DNA from: Anaerobium acetethylicum
Lineage (GTDB): Bacteria > Bacillota > Clostridia > Lachnospirales > Lachnospiraceae
DNA: 64,000 nucleotides
Direction: 5' to 3'
NCBI RefSeq assembly: GCF_900096945.1
Contig: NZ_FMKA01000001.1
Location: 362,291 to 426,290, forward strand
How positions within the stretch are numbered: the stretch's first letter is position 1; every line of letters starts with the position of its first letter. The position numbers were made by a program, and so were the translations under genes. The notes under the pieces are model-generated. The model was not told where the DNA came from and searched no databases. It worked only from the letters and a program-made list of their open reading frames with translations. Of the stretch, positions 1 through 9,629 are shown one piece after another.

Positions 1-1117
1 TTTCATCAATTCCATTCATTCCCACATTAATGTCCAGTATCTTGGCGCCGCATTTTTCCTGTTCAGCAGCAAAATCCAGCACCATGTTGAACTCGCCATT
101 TCTGAGCTCTTCCTGGAGTTTTTTCTTTCCTGTCGGGTTTATTCTCTCGCCTACGATCATGAACCTGCTGTCCAGGCCAAAGCTCAGCAGCTTTCTCTCC
201 GAGGCGATCACCCTGCCCTGGCTTTTGTTGAGCGGAGCAGGTTCCATATCTTCAGATGCATCCTTTAAAGCCCTGATGTATTCCGGAGTCGTTCCGCAGC
301 ATCCGCCGATTATGCAGGCTCCTGCTTCAACGATCTTCTTCATGTTCTTAACGAATTCCGATGGCTCCATGTCATATACCGTATTTCCGTTCTCATCCAG
401 TGATGGAATGCCGGCATTCGGTTTTGCAATAATCGGTACGATGGCATGCTTCTTCATTCTTTCAACAATGGCGATCATCTTGTCAGGGCCTGTCGAGCAG
501 TTCACGCCGACAGCATCCGCCCCCAGGTTCTGGAGTACGACGACTGCGGTTTCAGGATCTGTTCCATAGAGAGTCCTGCCCTCTTCGTTAAATGTCATCG
601 TAACCATTACAGGCAGGCTGCAGGTCTCTTTTGCCGCAATAAGGGCAGCTCTGGATTCCTGAAGACTCATCATCGTTTCTATGACCAGGAGGTCGACGCC
701 AGCTTCCGCAAGGTATCCGATCTGCTCCTTGTATATGTCGATCAGTTCCTCAAATTCCAAAGGCCCCATCGGCGCAAGCTGCTCCCCTGTCATAGTGATG
801 TCACCGGCAACAAGTGCTCTTCCTGCTGCTGCCTCTTTTGAAATGGCAACCAGCTCTTTGTTGAGTCTTTCTATTTCATTTTCAAGGCCATATTCCGCCA
901 GTTTGATCCTGTTGGCTGAAAAAGTAGGCGCATAAAGTATGTCTGTTCCCGCTTCCACATACTCCCGCTGAAGACCAATCAGCACCTCCCTGTTCTCAAC
1001 TATCCATTTTTCCGGACAGACCCCCGAAGGCATCCCGCGTTTCTGAAGATTTGAGCCAGTTGCTCCATCAAGGATAACCGGGCTTTGTGTCAAGTTTGAA
1101 AATTCCTTTTTATTCAT
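1..1117 (-). CDS. metH: Methionine synthase (cobalamin-dependent), N-terminal part, cut by window edge
   Basis: Only the first 372 codons are in the window; the gene runs off the left edge. The first ~290 residues are a homocysteine S-methyltransferase domain with the zinc-ligand motifs VNCSTGP and GGCCGTTP. They are followed by the start of a pterin-binding domain (VGERINPTGKKKLQEEL, then DINVGMNG), the MetH domain order. The start is the ATG at 1117, about 30 bases after the stop of the upstream gene, so the two are probably co-transcribed. The family moves a methyl group from methyl-tetrahydrofolate through B12 to homocysteine. The B12 and activation domains lie outside the window, so whether this is a full MetH or a shorter clostridial version cannot be seen. 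Confidence 0.88.
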   Translation of the reverse strand, partial: MNKKEFSNLTQSPVILDGATGSNLQKRGMPSGVCPEKWIVENREVLIGLQREYVEAGTDILYAPTFSANRIKLAEYGLENEIERLNKELVAISKEAAAGRALVAGDITMTGEQLAPMGPLEFEELIDIYKEQIGYLAEAGVDLLVIETMMSLQESRAALIAAKETCSLPVMVTMTFNEEGRTLYGTDPETAVVVLQNLGADAVGVNCSTGPDKMIAIVERMKKHAIVPIIAKPNAGIPSLDENGNTVYDMEPSEFVKNMKKIVEAGACIIGGCCGTTPEYIRALKDASEDMEPAPLNKSQGRVIASERKLLSFGLDSRFMIVGERINPTGKKKLQEELRNGEFNMVLDFAAEQEKCGAKILDINVGMNGIDE

Positions 1118-1149
1118 CTGCTTACCTGCCTATTCTTGTATTTTTCACT

Positions 1150-2946
1150 TTACAGCCTGCTTTTCTGTTCATTCTTTAGCATTCCTTCTACCAGGTGTAC
1201 TCTGTTGAACGGAAGCATGAAATAAAAGCCATCCGCAACATCACCAAGCTTCGCCATAACTTCCCGGGCAATCGCAACGCCTGTGGCTTCGCCTTCCTCC
1301 CTGGTCATATCCGGACTGTACCTGTCCACGATTTCCTTCGGAACATGAATTCCCGCAATCTCATTCTTGATGAAGCTGGCATTTCTGTAGCTGATCAGCG
1401 GCATGATTCCGCAGAGAATTTTCGTATCCACCCTGCTCTTTATGTAATGTATCCTGTCCACATCTTCATCAGAAAAAATAGGCTGGGTCAGGAAATAAGA
1501 GGCACCTGCTTCGATTTTTTTCTGCATTCGTTCTATTTCTTTATCTATATTCGCACGTCCATGATTGAGTGCTCCGCCATAGACAATCGGCTCCTCTGAA
1601 AAATGCTCTACATTCATCTCCTTCACGAATTCCATCAGCTTTACGGAATTGAAGTCGAAAACGCTTGTAGTCTCATCCCTGTCGCCGCTGGGAATCGGGT
1701 CACCTGTCACGATCAGAAGATTCCTGATATTATTAATGTAGCCGCCAAGAATACCGGCTCTCATGGCGATTACATTCTTATCCCTGCACGCAATATGGGG
1801 CATGACCGGAATACCTACCTCATTGCCTACTTTTGCACTCATCAGGATAGAATCCACCCTGCCTCTGCCCATAGGCGAATCAGCAAAAGTAAGTATGTCA
1901 ACATTGCCCGCCTTCAGTATGTTTGCACACTCCATTATCTTTTCAACTTTAGCATCATAAGGGGGATCAAGCTCTACAGCTATCACTTTTTCTCCGTTGA
2001 GAAGTTTTCTGTAGAACTTATTATTCACCGCAGCTTCAGGCTCCGTTTTCTCCCTGTCCATATGCATCTTTCCGATATCAACAGGGCTGAAATCAATCCT
2101 TTTCATGGTCTCTTCGATGTAAAGCGGGGTCGTTCCGCAGCAGCCGCCCAGAATGCTCACTCCAAGCTCAGAAATGCTCTGCATTTTTTCACCGAAATAT
2201 TGGATGTTGTCAAGATAGACCATGCGGTCCTGCAGCATTTCAGGATAGCTGGAGTTCGGCATTGCCGAAACGTATTTCCCTGTTTCAAACTTCATCTTCT
2301 TCAGAACCTGGTAAAGATGGCTGGGCCCTATTCCACAGTTGAAGCCTACGGCATCAATTTCCTCTATGCTTCCAGCTTTTGCAAACAGCCTTGATGCGCT
2401 GATGCCCGACTTTGTATAGCCATAGCGGTTAATGCAGAACTGCGTGATAATGAATGCATCCTTGTTCTTCTCTTTTATGTATTTGACGATTTTCTTTATA
2501 TAGTTGACATTCGGAAAAGTCTCAAATACGAAAACCTCGGCGCCGCATTCTAAAAAGCAGTCGCAGATCCTTAGATATTCATCCATGATTTCTGCAGGTT
2601 CGGAATGAAGATCCTCGGGAATCGGCCCTATGTCCGCCGCCACAAAGACCTTACAGCCGCTTCTGTTCACAGCCTCCCAAGCCAGCCTGTAGCCGCTTCT
2701 GATAATTTCATCCCTTTCTGCTGCAGTCCCGCCAAGAATCCGGGTATTTGCAGCAAAGGTATTGGTCCTGATCAGGCGCGCACCTGACTTTATATACTCT
2801 GAATGTATCCTTAAAACAAGTTCCGGATTTGTAAGGTTAGCTCTTTCCGAAATGGTCTCATTTGTATTATTTATCTGTGAAAAATAAGTACCAAAGGCCC
2901 CATCCGCAATCAGCTTTTTTGTTTTTAAATATTCTCTGATGCCCAT
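1150..2946 (-). CDS. Bifunctional homocysteine S-methyltransferase / methylenetetrahydrofolate reductase (YitJ-like)
   Basis: A 598-residue fusion. Residues 1-~285 form a homocysteine methyltransferase domain with zinc ligands Cys204 (GFNCGIGP) and Cys269-Cys270 (GGCCGTTP). Residues ~310-598 are a MetF-type methylenetetrahydrofolate reductase barrel (ELDPPYD, LLIVTGDP, YFLTQPIF). It matches the Bacillus YitJ type of architecture. I start it at 2946 (MGIREYL) because AGAGG lies 6 bases upstream; in-frame upstream ATGs at 2964 and beyond lack a good site. With metH directly downstream it would make methyl-tetrahydrofolate and recycle homocysteine. No SAM riboswitch is visible in the 90-base leader. 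Confidence 0.88.
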   Translation of the reverse strand: MGIREYLKTKKLIADGAFGTYFSQINNTNETISERANLTNPELVLRIHSEYIKSGARLIRTNTFAANTRILGGTAAERDEIIRSGYRLAWEAVNRSGCKVFVAADIGPIPEDLHSEPAEIMDEYLRICDCFLECGAEVFVFETFPNVNYIKKIVKYIKEKNKDAFIITQFCINRYGYTKSGISASRLFAKAGSIEEIDAVGFNCGIGPSHLYQVLKKMKFETGKYVSAMPNSSYPEMLQDRMVYLDNIQYFGEKMQSISELGVSILGGCCGTTPLYIEETMKRIDFSPVDIGKMHMDREKTEPEAAVNNKFYRKLLNGEKVIAVELDPPYDAKVEKIMECANILKAGNVDILTFADSPMGRGRVDSILMSAKVGNEVGIPVMPHIACRDKNVIAMRAGILGGYINNIRNLLIVTGDPIPSGDRDETTSVFDFNSVKLMEFVKEMNVEHFSEEPIVYGGALNHGRANIDKEIERMQKKIEAGASYFLTQPIFSDEDVDRIHYIKSRVDTKILCGIMPLISYRNASFIKNEIAGIHVPKEIVDRYSPDMTREEGEATGVAIAREVMAKLGDVADGFYFMLPFNRVHLVEGMLKNEQKSRL

Positions 2947-3030
2947 ATTATACCTCTTATTCATAATCATACTTTCAAAACATAATAACACAGTTTTTTT
3001 ACAATGAAAAGCCGGCAGACAACATAGGTT

Positions 3031-3064
3031 GAAAAAAAGACTTCCAGCATTATGCCGAAAGCCT
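3031..3064 (-). terminator. Terminator of nagB
   Basis: On the minus strand a 12-bp stem (3053-3064 with 3038-3049, including three G-U pairs) and a short loop are followed by seven T residues. It starts about 20 bases after the nagB stop and separates nagB from the methionine genes. Confidence 0.7.
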
Positions 3065-3084
3065 TTTCCTATTTTTACTGATGA

Positions 3085-3822
3085 CTATATAAACTCCTGA
3101 ATTTCTGCCAAAGCTGCCTCATCGCCCACTATTGTTACATCATTATGGAACTGGAGAATGGATGCAGGTACTTCAGGGGTAACCGGTCCAAAGAAAGCCT
3201 TCCTTACGATCTTGGCCTTATCCGCACCGCTTACTATGATTAAAATCTTCCTTGCCTTCATGATCGTTCCAACGCCCATTGTATATGCGAATCTCGGAAC
3301 GTCTTCCGCCTTTTCGAACAGACGCGAATTTGCATCTATTGTACTCTGCGTAAGTGCGACACAGTTTGTTCCCTTTGCGTACTCCTGAGCCGGTTCATTG
3401 AAACCGATATGGCCGTTATGGCCAAGCCCAAGAAGCTGCAGGTCTATCCCGCCAGTAGCTGCAACTACAGCATCATATCTTGTACATTCAGCATCATCGT
3501 CAGTTGCCAGCCCATCGGGAAGATTTGTATTTTCAGGTTTGATATTTACATGCCTGAATAATTTTTCATTCATGAAATAATAATAACTCTGGTCATTTTC
3601 TTTTGAAAGTCCCTTGTATTCATCTAAATTTACGGACTTCACTTCCGAAAAATCGAGATCGCCGTTTTCATAACCTTCAATAAGCCTTTTATAAGTTCCT
3701 ATCGGTGATGAACCCGTCGCCAACCCCAGAACGCAATCAGGTTTCATTACAATCTGCGCTGCAATGATATTCGCCGCTTTTCTGCTCATTCCCTCGTAAT
3801 CTTTTGCTTCATAAATCCTCAT
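3085..3822 (-). CDS. nagB: Glucosamine-6-phosphate deaminase
   Basis: A 245-residue NagB with sugar-phosphate loop ATGSSP (35-40), catalytic-region motif NLDEY (65-69) and GHNGHIGFNEP (134-144). It converts glucosamine-6-phosphate to fructose-6-phosphate plus ammonia, the last step of amino-sugar catabolism. The start at 3822 (MRIYEAKDY) matches the usual NagB N-terminus and has AAGGAG upstream; the in-frame extension to 3873 is not typical. It has its own promoter (-35 3908-3913, -10 3885-3890). A TGAAA-N4-TTTCA palindrome at 3981-3994, shared with two RpiR-block promoters, lies upstream, linking it to the transporter cluster. Confidence 0.95.
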   Translation of the reverse strand: MRIYEAKDYEGMSRKAANIIAAQIVMKPDCVLGLATGSSPIGTYKRLIEGYENGDLDFSEVKSVNLDEYKGLSKENDQSYYYFMNEKLFRHVNIKPENTNLPDGLATDDDAECTRYDAVVAATGGIDLQLLGLGHNGHIGFNEPAQEYAKGTNCVALTQSTIDANSRLFEKAEDVPRFAYTMGVGTIMKARKILIIVSGADKAKIVRKAFFGPVTPEVPASILQFHNDVTIVGDEAALAEIQEFI

Positions 3823-3884
3823 AAATCCTGTTCTCCTTTCAAATCCGGCATTCACAAATGCCGTATAGCCCAAACTATGGTTCG

Positions 3885-3913
3885 ATTATAACGCAGGTCC
3901 GGTCAAATTTCAA
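3885..3913 (-). promoter_or_regulatory. nagB promoter
   Basis: On the minus strand TTGAAA (3908-3913), a 17-base spacer and TATAAT (3885-3890). The leader to the nagB start is about 55 bases and contains a small GGCATT/AATGCC hairpin. Confidence 0.7.
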
Positions 3914-3980
3914 AAAATAATGGGGTTTAGGAAATACTTTCCTACTTTTCTTTGTTTTGGCCGCATTACACATGTAATTC

Positions 3981-3994
3981 TGAAATTAGTTTCA
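3981..3994. promoter_or_regulatory. Candidate RpiR operator upstream of nagB (TGAAA-N4-TTTCA)
   Basis: Perfect inverted repeat TGAAATTAGTTTCA, which extends one base pair on each side. It lies about 70 bases upstream of the nagB -35 and 21 bases past the flavoprotein stop. The same arms with a different 4-base centre occur at 12922-12935 and 14263-14276. Function as an operator is inferred from sharing and location; the distance from the promoter is unusual for a simple repressor site. Confidence 0.5.
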
Positions 3995-4014
3995 GCTGTT
4001 TTTGAATCGGAGGA

Positions 4015-5643
4015 TTATTTTTGTATTTCAAACTCCGTCTGGCCATTATGTAAAACGATGCGTTTTCCATACTCCGGATCTGTCTCCGGATAATCCGCTC
4101 TGTAATGGGACCCCCTGCTTTCCTTTCGCATCAGAACAGCCTGGTTGAGCCCTTTCGATAAAGCAAGGATTGCCCTGAGCCTGCAGGATGTTTTCAGTTC
4201 TTCATACGAAAATTCATCAGTCCCCATACTTGTAGTACTGTCTTTTGTCTTCTGTTCTATTTCTTCTATTTCCGCTAACGTTTTCCTGATCTGATCATCC
4301 TGCCTGAAAATCATTGCAGTTTCAAAATTCAGCTGCCTCAGCCTTTCGATCCATCTTGCTGCATCCTTGACCACAGGAATATCTATCTCCATTTCTGTTT
4401 CAACGATATCAAGCTTCTTTGCATACTCAGCTGCGCTTCTGCCGGCAATGCTTCCAAACACAAGACCGTTTGCAGTAGAAAGCCCGCCTATCCGGTCAGC
4501 TCCGTGCATGCCTCCTGTAGCTTCACCGCATGCAAACAGTCCTTCTACTCCCGTTGCCGCATCTGAGTCTATCATGATTCCGCCGTTTGATGCATGATAG
4601 AATATGCCAAGCTGTATATCATCTTCTATAGTAAGGTTTTTCTTTTCTTTGAGCCAGTCAAAATAAGTCTTGATGAATTCGGGCTGGTTTTTCTTAAGCG
4701 CATCTTTATAGTGCACGGTGACACCGCGCTCATCCTTCATGCAATGTCTGAATATCCTGAAATCGACGTACTTCGAATACATTCTCGAGGTGAACGGTCC
4801 ATGAGTCGAACGCTCATTCAACGCCCGTTCCCAATCCGTTCCGTCTTCTTCAAAAATGGACTTCTTTGTCTCACAATCGAGAAACTCGCTGTATCGGAAT
4901 ACCTTCTCATTAAAGACAGTCTTAGGGCATGGATTCAGATAACCGGGCATCATCTGCATGAATTCCAGGTTTACGAGAGTCGCACCCATCTCCATTGCCA
5001 GATACTGCCCCATGCTTGTCACATCATCCGTGTTCAGACGGTACTTGAAGAGTCCACCAAGTCCGCCGGAAGCAATGATGATGCTTTTGCAGAAGATCCT
5101 GATGAATCCCTGCTCTCTGTGGATGCCCAAGGCTCCCGTCATCCGGCCTTTATTCTTGAAGCACTGCACAATTTCAACATCAGGCAGCAGATTGATGTGA
5201 TTCTTTTCAAGCTGCTTCGAAAGTGCTTCTTTTGCCCCTGCCTGCAGCAATCCGTTCCATTGCCGGTTTTTATGGTCGAAACAGGGAATGAATTCTGCCG
5301 CGCCTTTGTCCTCGGCTTCCTTCAATGGAACTTCATATTTTCTGAGTTTATCAATGCCTTCCGTTATATGGCTCACGAAGGTTTCAACAAGCGTTTTATC
5401 CGCCATTCCCATTCCCACATTCAGGATTGTATCAATGAAATCCTTTTCATCCTCTTTATCCTCAGGACCTACAAGGCCGAAGCCCCAGGTTCCGGGATAA
5501 AAACTGGATCCGGAAAAAATTTTCGTGCAGCTCGCCAAGGTTACATCTGCCTTCTGTTCTCCTGCCTTTATTGCAGCCATAACACCTGCGATACCCGCAC
5601 CTATCACTAAGACATCTGTTTTTATTGTTCTGCTTTTTTCCAT
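4015..5643 (-). CDS. FAD-binding protein, fumarate reductase / L-aspartate oxidase superfamily
   Basis: 542 residues. The N-terminus has a dinucleotide-binding motif (VLVIGAGIAGVMAA, ~12-25). The middle has the flavoprotein motifs NGGIMID and EATGGMHGADRIGG. The C-terminus ends with the SdhA/NadB/AprA-type ESRGSHYRADYPETD segment. No signal peptide, heme motif or FMN domain is seen, so it is probably a cytoplasmic soluble flavoprotein. It lies 10 bases after the last ABC transporter ATPase gene and is likely the final gene of that operon. This suggests it acts on the imported compound or a product of it; the substrate is unknown. It could be mistaken for aspartate oxidase (NadB), but no nadA or nadC is near. 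Confidence 0.8.
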   Translation of the reverse strand: MEKSRTIKTDVLVIGAGIAGVMAAIKAGEQKADVTLASCTKIFSGSSFYPGTWGFGLVGPEDKEDEKDFIDTILNVGMGMADKTLVETFVSHITEGIDKLRKYEVPLKEAEDKGAAEFIPCFDHKNRQWNGLLQAGAKEALSKQLEKNHINLLPDVEIVQCFKNKGRMTGALGIHREQGFIRIFCKSIIIASGGLGGLFKYRLNTDDVTSMGQYLAMEMGATLVNLEFMQMMPGYLNPCPKTVFNEKVFRYSEFLDCETKKSIFEEDGTDWERALNERSTHGPFTSRMYSKYVDFRIFRHCMKDERGVTVHYKDALKKNQPEFIKTYFDWLKEKKNLTIEDDIQLGIFYHASNGGIMIDSDAATGVEGLFACGEATGGMHGADRIGGLSTANGLVFGSIAGRSAAEYAKKLDIVETEMEIDIPVVKDAARWIERLRQLNFETAMIFRQDDQIRKTLAEIEEIEQKTKDSTTSMGTDEFSYEELKTSCRLRAILALSKGLNQAVLMRKESRGSHYRADYPETDPEYGKRIVLHNGQTEFEIQK

Positions 5644-5652
5644 TATATTATT

Positions 5653-6684
5653 TTACTCCTGTCCTTTTTTGACGCTCTTGATTGTCTCTTCAGCAAAATG
5701 GCAGGCAACAAAGTGTTCTTCTCCATCAATGATATATTTCTTTAATTCAGGCCTCTGTTCCTTGCAGATCTGCTGGCACATGCGGCATCTCGGATGGAAA
5801 TTACATCCTGAAGGAGGATTTACAGGGCTCGGAACATCGCCTTCCAGCAATATGCGCTTTTTCTCATAGTCGATATCTGCAACCGGAATTGCCGACAAGA
5901 GAGCCTGGGTATAAGGATGAATATGATGTGTATATAATTGCGCAGCATTAGAAAGTTCAACGATTCTTCCCAGATACATAACCGCAATCCTGTCGCTGAT
6001 ATATTCAACAACGCTTAAATCATGTGTAATGAAAATATAGGTAAGGTTTTTCTCTTCCTTCAGATCCTTTAGCAGGTTGAGAACCTGAGCCTGAATCGAT
6101 ACGTCAAGGGCACTTACCGCTTCGTCACAGATTACAAGTTCAGGATTGATGCACAGAGCCCTGGCAATTCCAATCCTCTGTCTCTGTCCGCCTGAAAATT
6201 CGTGAGGGTATCTGTCCATATATTCCCGGCGCATGTTAACAGCCTCCAGAAGGTCGCCGATAAGCTTGCGTCTTTCTTCTTTTGTCTTAATGCCAAATTT
6301 CTTAAGCGGATCTGAAAGCGACTGATAGATTGTAAAGGAAGGATTCAGGGAAGACTGAGGATCCTGGAAAACAATCTGGATTTTTCTTCTTGCCAGATCC
6401 ATTTCCTCTTTATTGAGCTTCACAAGATCCTTTGGACCTCCTTCAAAATTATAGATCATTTCTCCTGCTGTCGCTTTATACAGCTGAAGAATGGTCTTTC
6501 CGAGGGTCGTCTTTCCGCACCCTGACTCACCTACAAGGCCGAGGGTTTCCCCTTTGTATATAGTAAGATCTATATCATTTACAGCCTTTACATAATTCTG
6601 GATTTTTCCAAAAAAGCCGCCCTTGATAGGGAAATGTGTTTGTACACCTTTTAAGGTTAATAATGGTTCTTTCTTATTTTCCAT
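5653..6684 (-). CDS. Opp/Dpp-type ABC importer, second ATPase subunit (OppF/DppF-like)
   Basis: 343 residues with Walker A GESGCGKTTLGK, signature FSGGQRQRIGIARA, Walker B LVICDEAVSALD and the C-terminal cysteine-bearing oligopeptide-transporter extension (FHPRCRMCQQICKEQRP). These place it in the OppF/DppF branch. The start overlaps the end of the OppD-like gene by 11 bases and has its own AGGAGG. It would power import as a heterodimer with the upstream ATPase. The family name says nothing firm about the cargo: relatives move peptides, nickel chelates and, in some bacteria, sialic acid. Confidence 0.88.
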   Translation of the reverse strand: MENKKEPLLTLKGVQTHFPIKGGFFGKIQNYVKAVNDIDLTIYKGETLGLVGESGCGKTTLGKTILQLYKATAGEMIYNFEGGPKDLVKLNKEEMDLARRKIQIVFQDPQSSLNPSFTIYQSLSDPLKKFGIKTKEERRKLIGDLLEAVNMRREYMDRYPHEFSGGQRQRIGIARALCINPELVICDEAVSALDVSIQAQVLNLLKDLKEEKNLTYIFITHDLSVVEYISDRIAVMYLGRIVELSNAAQLYTHHIHPYTQALLSAIPVADIDYEKKRILLEGDVPSPVNPPSGCNFHPRCRMCQQICKEQRPELKKYIIDGEEHFVACHFAEETIKSVKKGQE

Positions 6685-7687
6685 CTGCCATTACCTCCTG
6701 AAATCTGATACAGCGGACCATATGTGTTCCTCCAACCTGGTTTTCCTCAGGCATTGCTTCGTTACATTTGTCGCATGCATAATCGCATCTTGGCGCAAAC
6801 TGGCATCCTGTAGGACGGTTGAACGGATCCGGTGTTGAACCTTTGATAGGATTGATATCCTGATTAGCACCCTTTCCTAAAATAGGGATTGATTTCAGCA
6901 ACGCTTTCGTATAAGGATGTCCAGGACTCTTAAGTACTTCCCGGGCGCTTCCGCTTTCAATTATGTTGCCCATGTACATAACAGCCACATCATCCGCCAA
7001 TTCACAGACAACGCCCATGTCATGGGTGATCAGCATGATAGCCGTATCATATTCCTTTTTCAGTTTATCCATAAGTTCGAATATCTGCGCCTGGATTGTT
7101 ACGTCAAGAGCTGTTGTAGGCTCATCCGCAATCAGGACTTTCGGATTGCAGCTCATTGCCATTGCGATCATGGCCCTCTGCCTCATACCGCCTGAAAACT
7201 GGTGGGGGTATTCGTCAATCCTCTTTTCCGGATATGGAATCCCCATATCCTTCAGAAGCTTCAGCGCCCTCGCCTTCGCTTCTTTCTTAGATACATTCTC
7301 ATGAGCCCGGATCATTTCAACAATCTGCCAGCCTACGGTATATACCGGATTCAGTGCAGTCATAGGATCCTGGAAAATCATAGCGATATCCTGTCCTCGT
7401 AAGGAACGCATCTCTTTTCCATTTCGCTCAAGCTCGTGGATTTTGATATCGCCCCTGTCCTCACTGTGGTAGATGATTTCGCCTTCTTCTATTCGTGATA
7501 ATTTTGGCAGAAGCTGCATGATTGATGAAGCTGTAACGCTTTTTCCACATCCAGATTCTCCAACGATACAGAGAGTCTTGCCTCTTTTAATATCCATTGA
7601 AATTCCATTTATTGCTTTATTACACCTCTGGTTAGTGTAAAAATATGTTTTTAAATTTTTTACAGAAATAACTGTCTGGTCCTGCAT
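6674..7687 (-). CDS. Opp/Dpp-type ABC importer, first ATPase subunit (OppD/DppD-like)
   Basis: 337 residues with Walker [12 protein letters not shown], signature [14 protein letters not shown], Walker [12 protein letters not shown], and the C-terminal cysteine cluster [12 protein letters not shown] typical of this family. AGGAGG precedes the ATG. It lies 12 bases downstream of the permease gene and overlaps the partner ATPase, in the usual B-C-D-F order. Confidence 0.88.
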   Translation of the reverse strand: MQDQTVISVKNLKTYFYTNQRCNKAINGISMDIKRGKTLCIVGESGCGKSVTASSIMQLLPKLSRIEEGEIIYHSEDRGDIKIHELERNGKEMRSLRGQDIAMIFQDPMTALNPVYTVGWQIVEMIRAHENVSKKEAKARALKLLKDMGIPYPEKRIDEYPHQFSGGMRQRAMIAMAMSCNPKVLIADEPTTALDVTIQAQIFELMDKLKKEYDTAIMLITHDMGVVCELADDVAVMYMGNIIESGSAREVLKSPGHPYTKALLKSIPILGKGANQDINPIKGSTPDPFNRPTGCQFAPRCDYACDKCNEAMPEENQVGGTHMVRCIRFQEVMADGK

Positions 7688-7699
7688 ATTCTTTGCCTC

Positions 7700-8629
7700 C
7701 TAACCTTGCTGCGTAGGGTCGGTAGTATCTCTCAGACCATCGCCTACAAAGTTTATACTCATAACAAATAATGATATTACTATACCCACAGGAAGCCACA
7801 TCCACCAGTTGTTCTGGAGCGTATACATATCCTGTGCGGAATTGAGGATATTTCCCCAAGTCGCTATTTCAAGCGGAACACCAAGTCCTAAAAAGCTGAG
7901 TGCTGCTTCTTCCAGTATGAACATGGCAGTACTGAGCGTTATATTTACAACAACTGGTCCGATGGCATTTGGAAGCATATGCTTATAGCAGATAAGGAAA
8001 TCGTTCAGACCGAAAACCTTAAGAGACTGTACATATTCTTCTTCCCTGATCGACAGGATCTGGGAACGCACCATACGGAAAACGCTGCCCCATCCGCAGA
8101 TTATAAAAATGATCACGATATTCTTTGTACTCTGTCCTAATATGGAAACGAGCATAAGTACGAGAATCAGCTGCGGGAATGACATGAACACTTCCGAAAC
8201 ACGGACCATAATGCTGTCGAATAAGCCGCCTTTAAAACCACTGTAGCATCCAAACAGAATACCAAGTGTAGCGCATCCAAGGGCGCTTCCGAAACCAATC
8301 AGGATCGAAAGCCTTCCTCCGTAAAGTATCCTTGATAAAATATCTCTTCCTACTTTGTCAGTTCCGAGCAGGTGGTCAGCTGAAGGCCCTTTCAGGATGC
8401 TCTTCATGTCTACCTTAAGCGGATTATAAGACGTCAGCAATGGTGCAAATATGCACGCCAGAAGTATGACAAGGAATATGACCCCGCCCACAACAGCAAG
8501 GCGGTTGTTCAACAGTTTACGGAGCGTACGATTGCCTGCTTTTTTCGCTGCGAGAATGCCGCTTTCTTCCTGCTGTTTCAATTTATCTAATTTATTGTTA
8601 AAACGTTTTTTACTTGATAATGCAAACAT
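7700..8629 (-). CDS. Opp/Dpp-type ABC importer permease (OppC/DppC-like)
   Basis: 309 residues. A cytoplasmic N-terminus is followed by a first membrane helix (VVGGVIFLVILLACIFAPLL), the DppC-type periplasm-side segment HLLGTDKVGRDILSRILYGG, and a BPD inner-membrane domain with the coupling-helix region EEYVQSLKVFGLNDF. Five to six membrane helices are expected. AGGAGG lies 8 bases before the ATG, with 11 bases to the upstream permease. Confidence 0.87.
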   Translation of the reverse strand: MFALSSKKRFNNKLDKLKQQEESGILAAKKAGNRTLRKLLNNRLAVVGGVIFLVILLACIFAPLLTSYNPLKVDMKSILKGPSADHLLGTDKVGRDILSRILYGGRLSILIGFGSALGCATLGILFGCYSGFKGGLFDSIMVRVSEVFMSFPQLILVLMLVSILGQSTKNIVIIFIICGWGSVFRMVRSQILSIREEEYVQSLKVFGLNDFLICYKHMLPNAIGPVVVNITLSTAMFILEEAALSFLGLGVPLEIATWGNILNSAQDMYTLQNNWWMWLPVGIVISLFVMSINFVGDGLRDTTDPTQQG

Positions 8630-8640
8630 ACTGAGCCTCC

Positions 8641-9603
8641 TTAGCTATCCAATTTGACACGTGGATCCAATATTGCCGTTAAGATATCTACGATCGTACT
8701 TGCAAATAAAACCATTATTACAAATAACAATGCAACTATCATTACGAGATTATAGTTAGATGCACGGACTGCTGCATTAAACACCTGGCCAACACCTGGC
8801 CACTGGAACACTGTTTCGATTACTACAGACCCTGCAATCAGTGTCGGGAGCCTGAAGCCTACAAGTACGACAACAGGAGTTAACGATACCCTGAATCCAT
8901 GGATGAGGTTTACTCTCCATTCAGGTATTCCCTTGCTTCGTGCTGTCCTGATGTATTCTTTATTCATCGTATCAAGCATACTGGTACGGGCATATCTCAT
9001 TACGCCGGCAGTAAGTGATATTCCAAGAACAGATGCAGGCAGTATCAGATATTTCAGACGTCCGAAGAATGACACGACACTTGGATCTGTTCTGCCGCCA
9101 ACCGGAAGCCATTCCAGGTTAAGTGCAAAAACAAGGATACAGACCATACCAAAAAAGAACTGAGGTATGGAAACGCCGATCATACCAAAAACTGTCAGCA
9201 CGTTGTCTCCGATTGTTCCTTTTTTGATTGCGCCGGCAACACCAAGTATGCTTCCCAACAAAGTGGAAATCAGGAGTGCCGTTCCAGAAAGTTCAAGGGT
9301 TGCAGGAAGCGATTCTGCGATGATCTGACTTACAGGAACGCCGCTTGACACGCTGTAACCGAAGTTCCCCTGTACAAGCTGTAAGAGCCATTTGAAGTAG
9401 CGTACAACAAACGGATCATTAAGTCCGTATGTCTCGCGAAGAGCTTCCAGCTGTTCTGCAGAAAGACGGGCCAGCGCTTCGGGATCCATCAGATGGGAAA
9501 CGGCGTCACCTGGTGTCAGGTCCAGCAGAAAGTAAATCAAAAATGTAATGATAAAGAGCATCGGTATCATTCCTAATATTTTCTTAAGTATGTACTTAAG
9601 CAT
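8641..9603 (-). CDS. Opp/Dpp-type ABC importer permease (OppB/DppB-like)
   Basis: 320 residues. The N-terminal helix and the conserved LTPGDAVSHL and LGLNDP-like (YGLNDPFVVRYFKWL) region are typical of the B subunit, as is the coupling motif KEYIRTARSKGIPEW. AAAGGAGG precedes the ATG. A hairpin without a T run (9630-9657) lies between it and the binding-protein gene, the usual place for limiting read-through from an abundant binding protein. Confidence 0.87.
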   Translation of the reverse strand: MLKYILKKILGMIPMLFIITFLIYFLLDLTPGDAVSHLMDPEALARLSAEQLEALRETYGLNDPFVVRYFKWLLQLVQGNFGYSVSSGVPVSQIIAESLPATLELSGTALLISTLLGSILGVAGAIKKGTIGDNVLTVFGMIGVSIPQFFFGMVCILVFALNLEWLPVGGRTDPSVVSFFGRLKYLILPASVLGISLTAGVMRYARTSMLDTMNKEYIRTARSKGIPEWRVNLIHGFRVSLTPVVVLVGFRLPTLIAGSVVIETVFQWPGVGQVFNAAVRASNYNLVMIVALLFVIMVLFASTIVDILTAILDPRVKLDS

Positions 9604-9629
9604 TATAAATCCTCCTTTAATTCAGTCAG

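Noticed and set aside
1603..2394. 263-codon plus-strand ORF opposite the methionine fusion gene
   Set aside because: Shadow frame; no family features and the minus-strand gene is unambiguous.
2947..3030. Possible SAM or B12 riboswitch before the methionine genes
   Set aside because: The leader is only about 85 bases and has none of the conserved pairings.
4594..5610. 338-codon plus-strand ORF opposite the flavoprotein
   Set aside because: Antisense shadow of a well-supported gene; no ribosome site and no recognisable protein.
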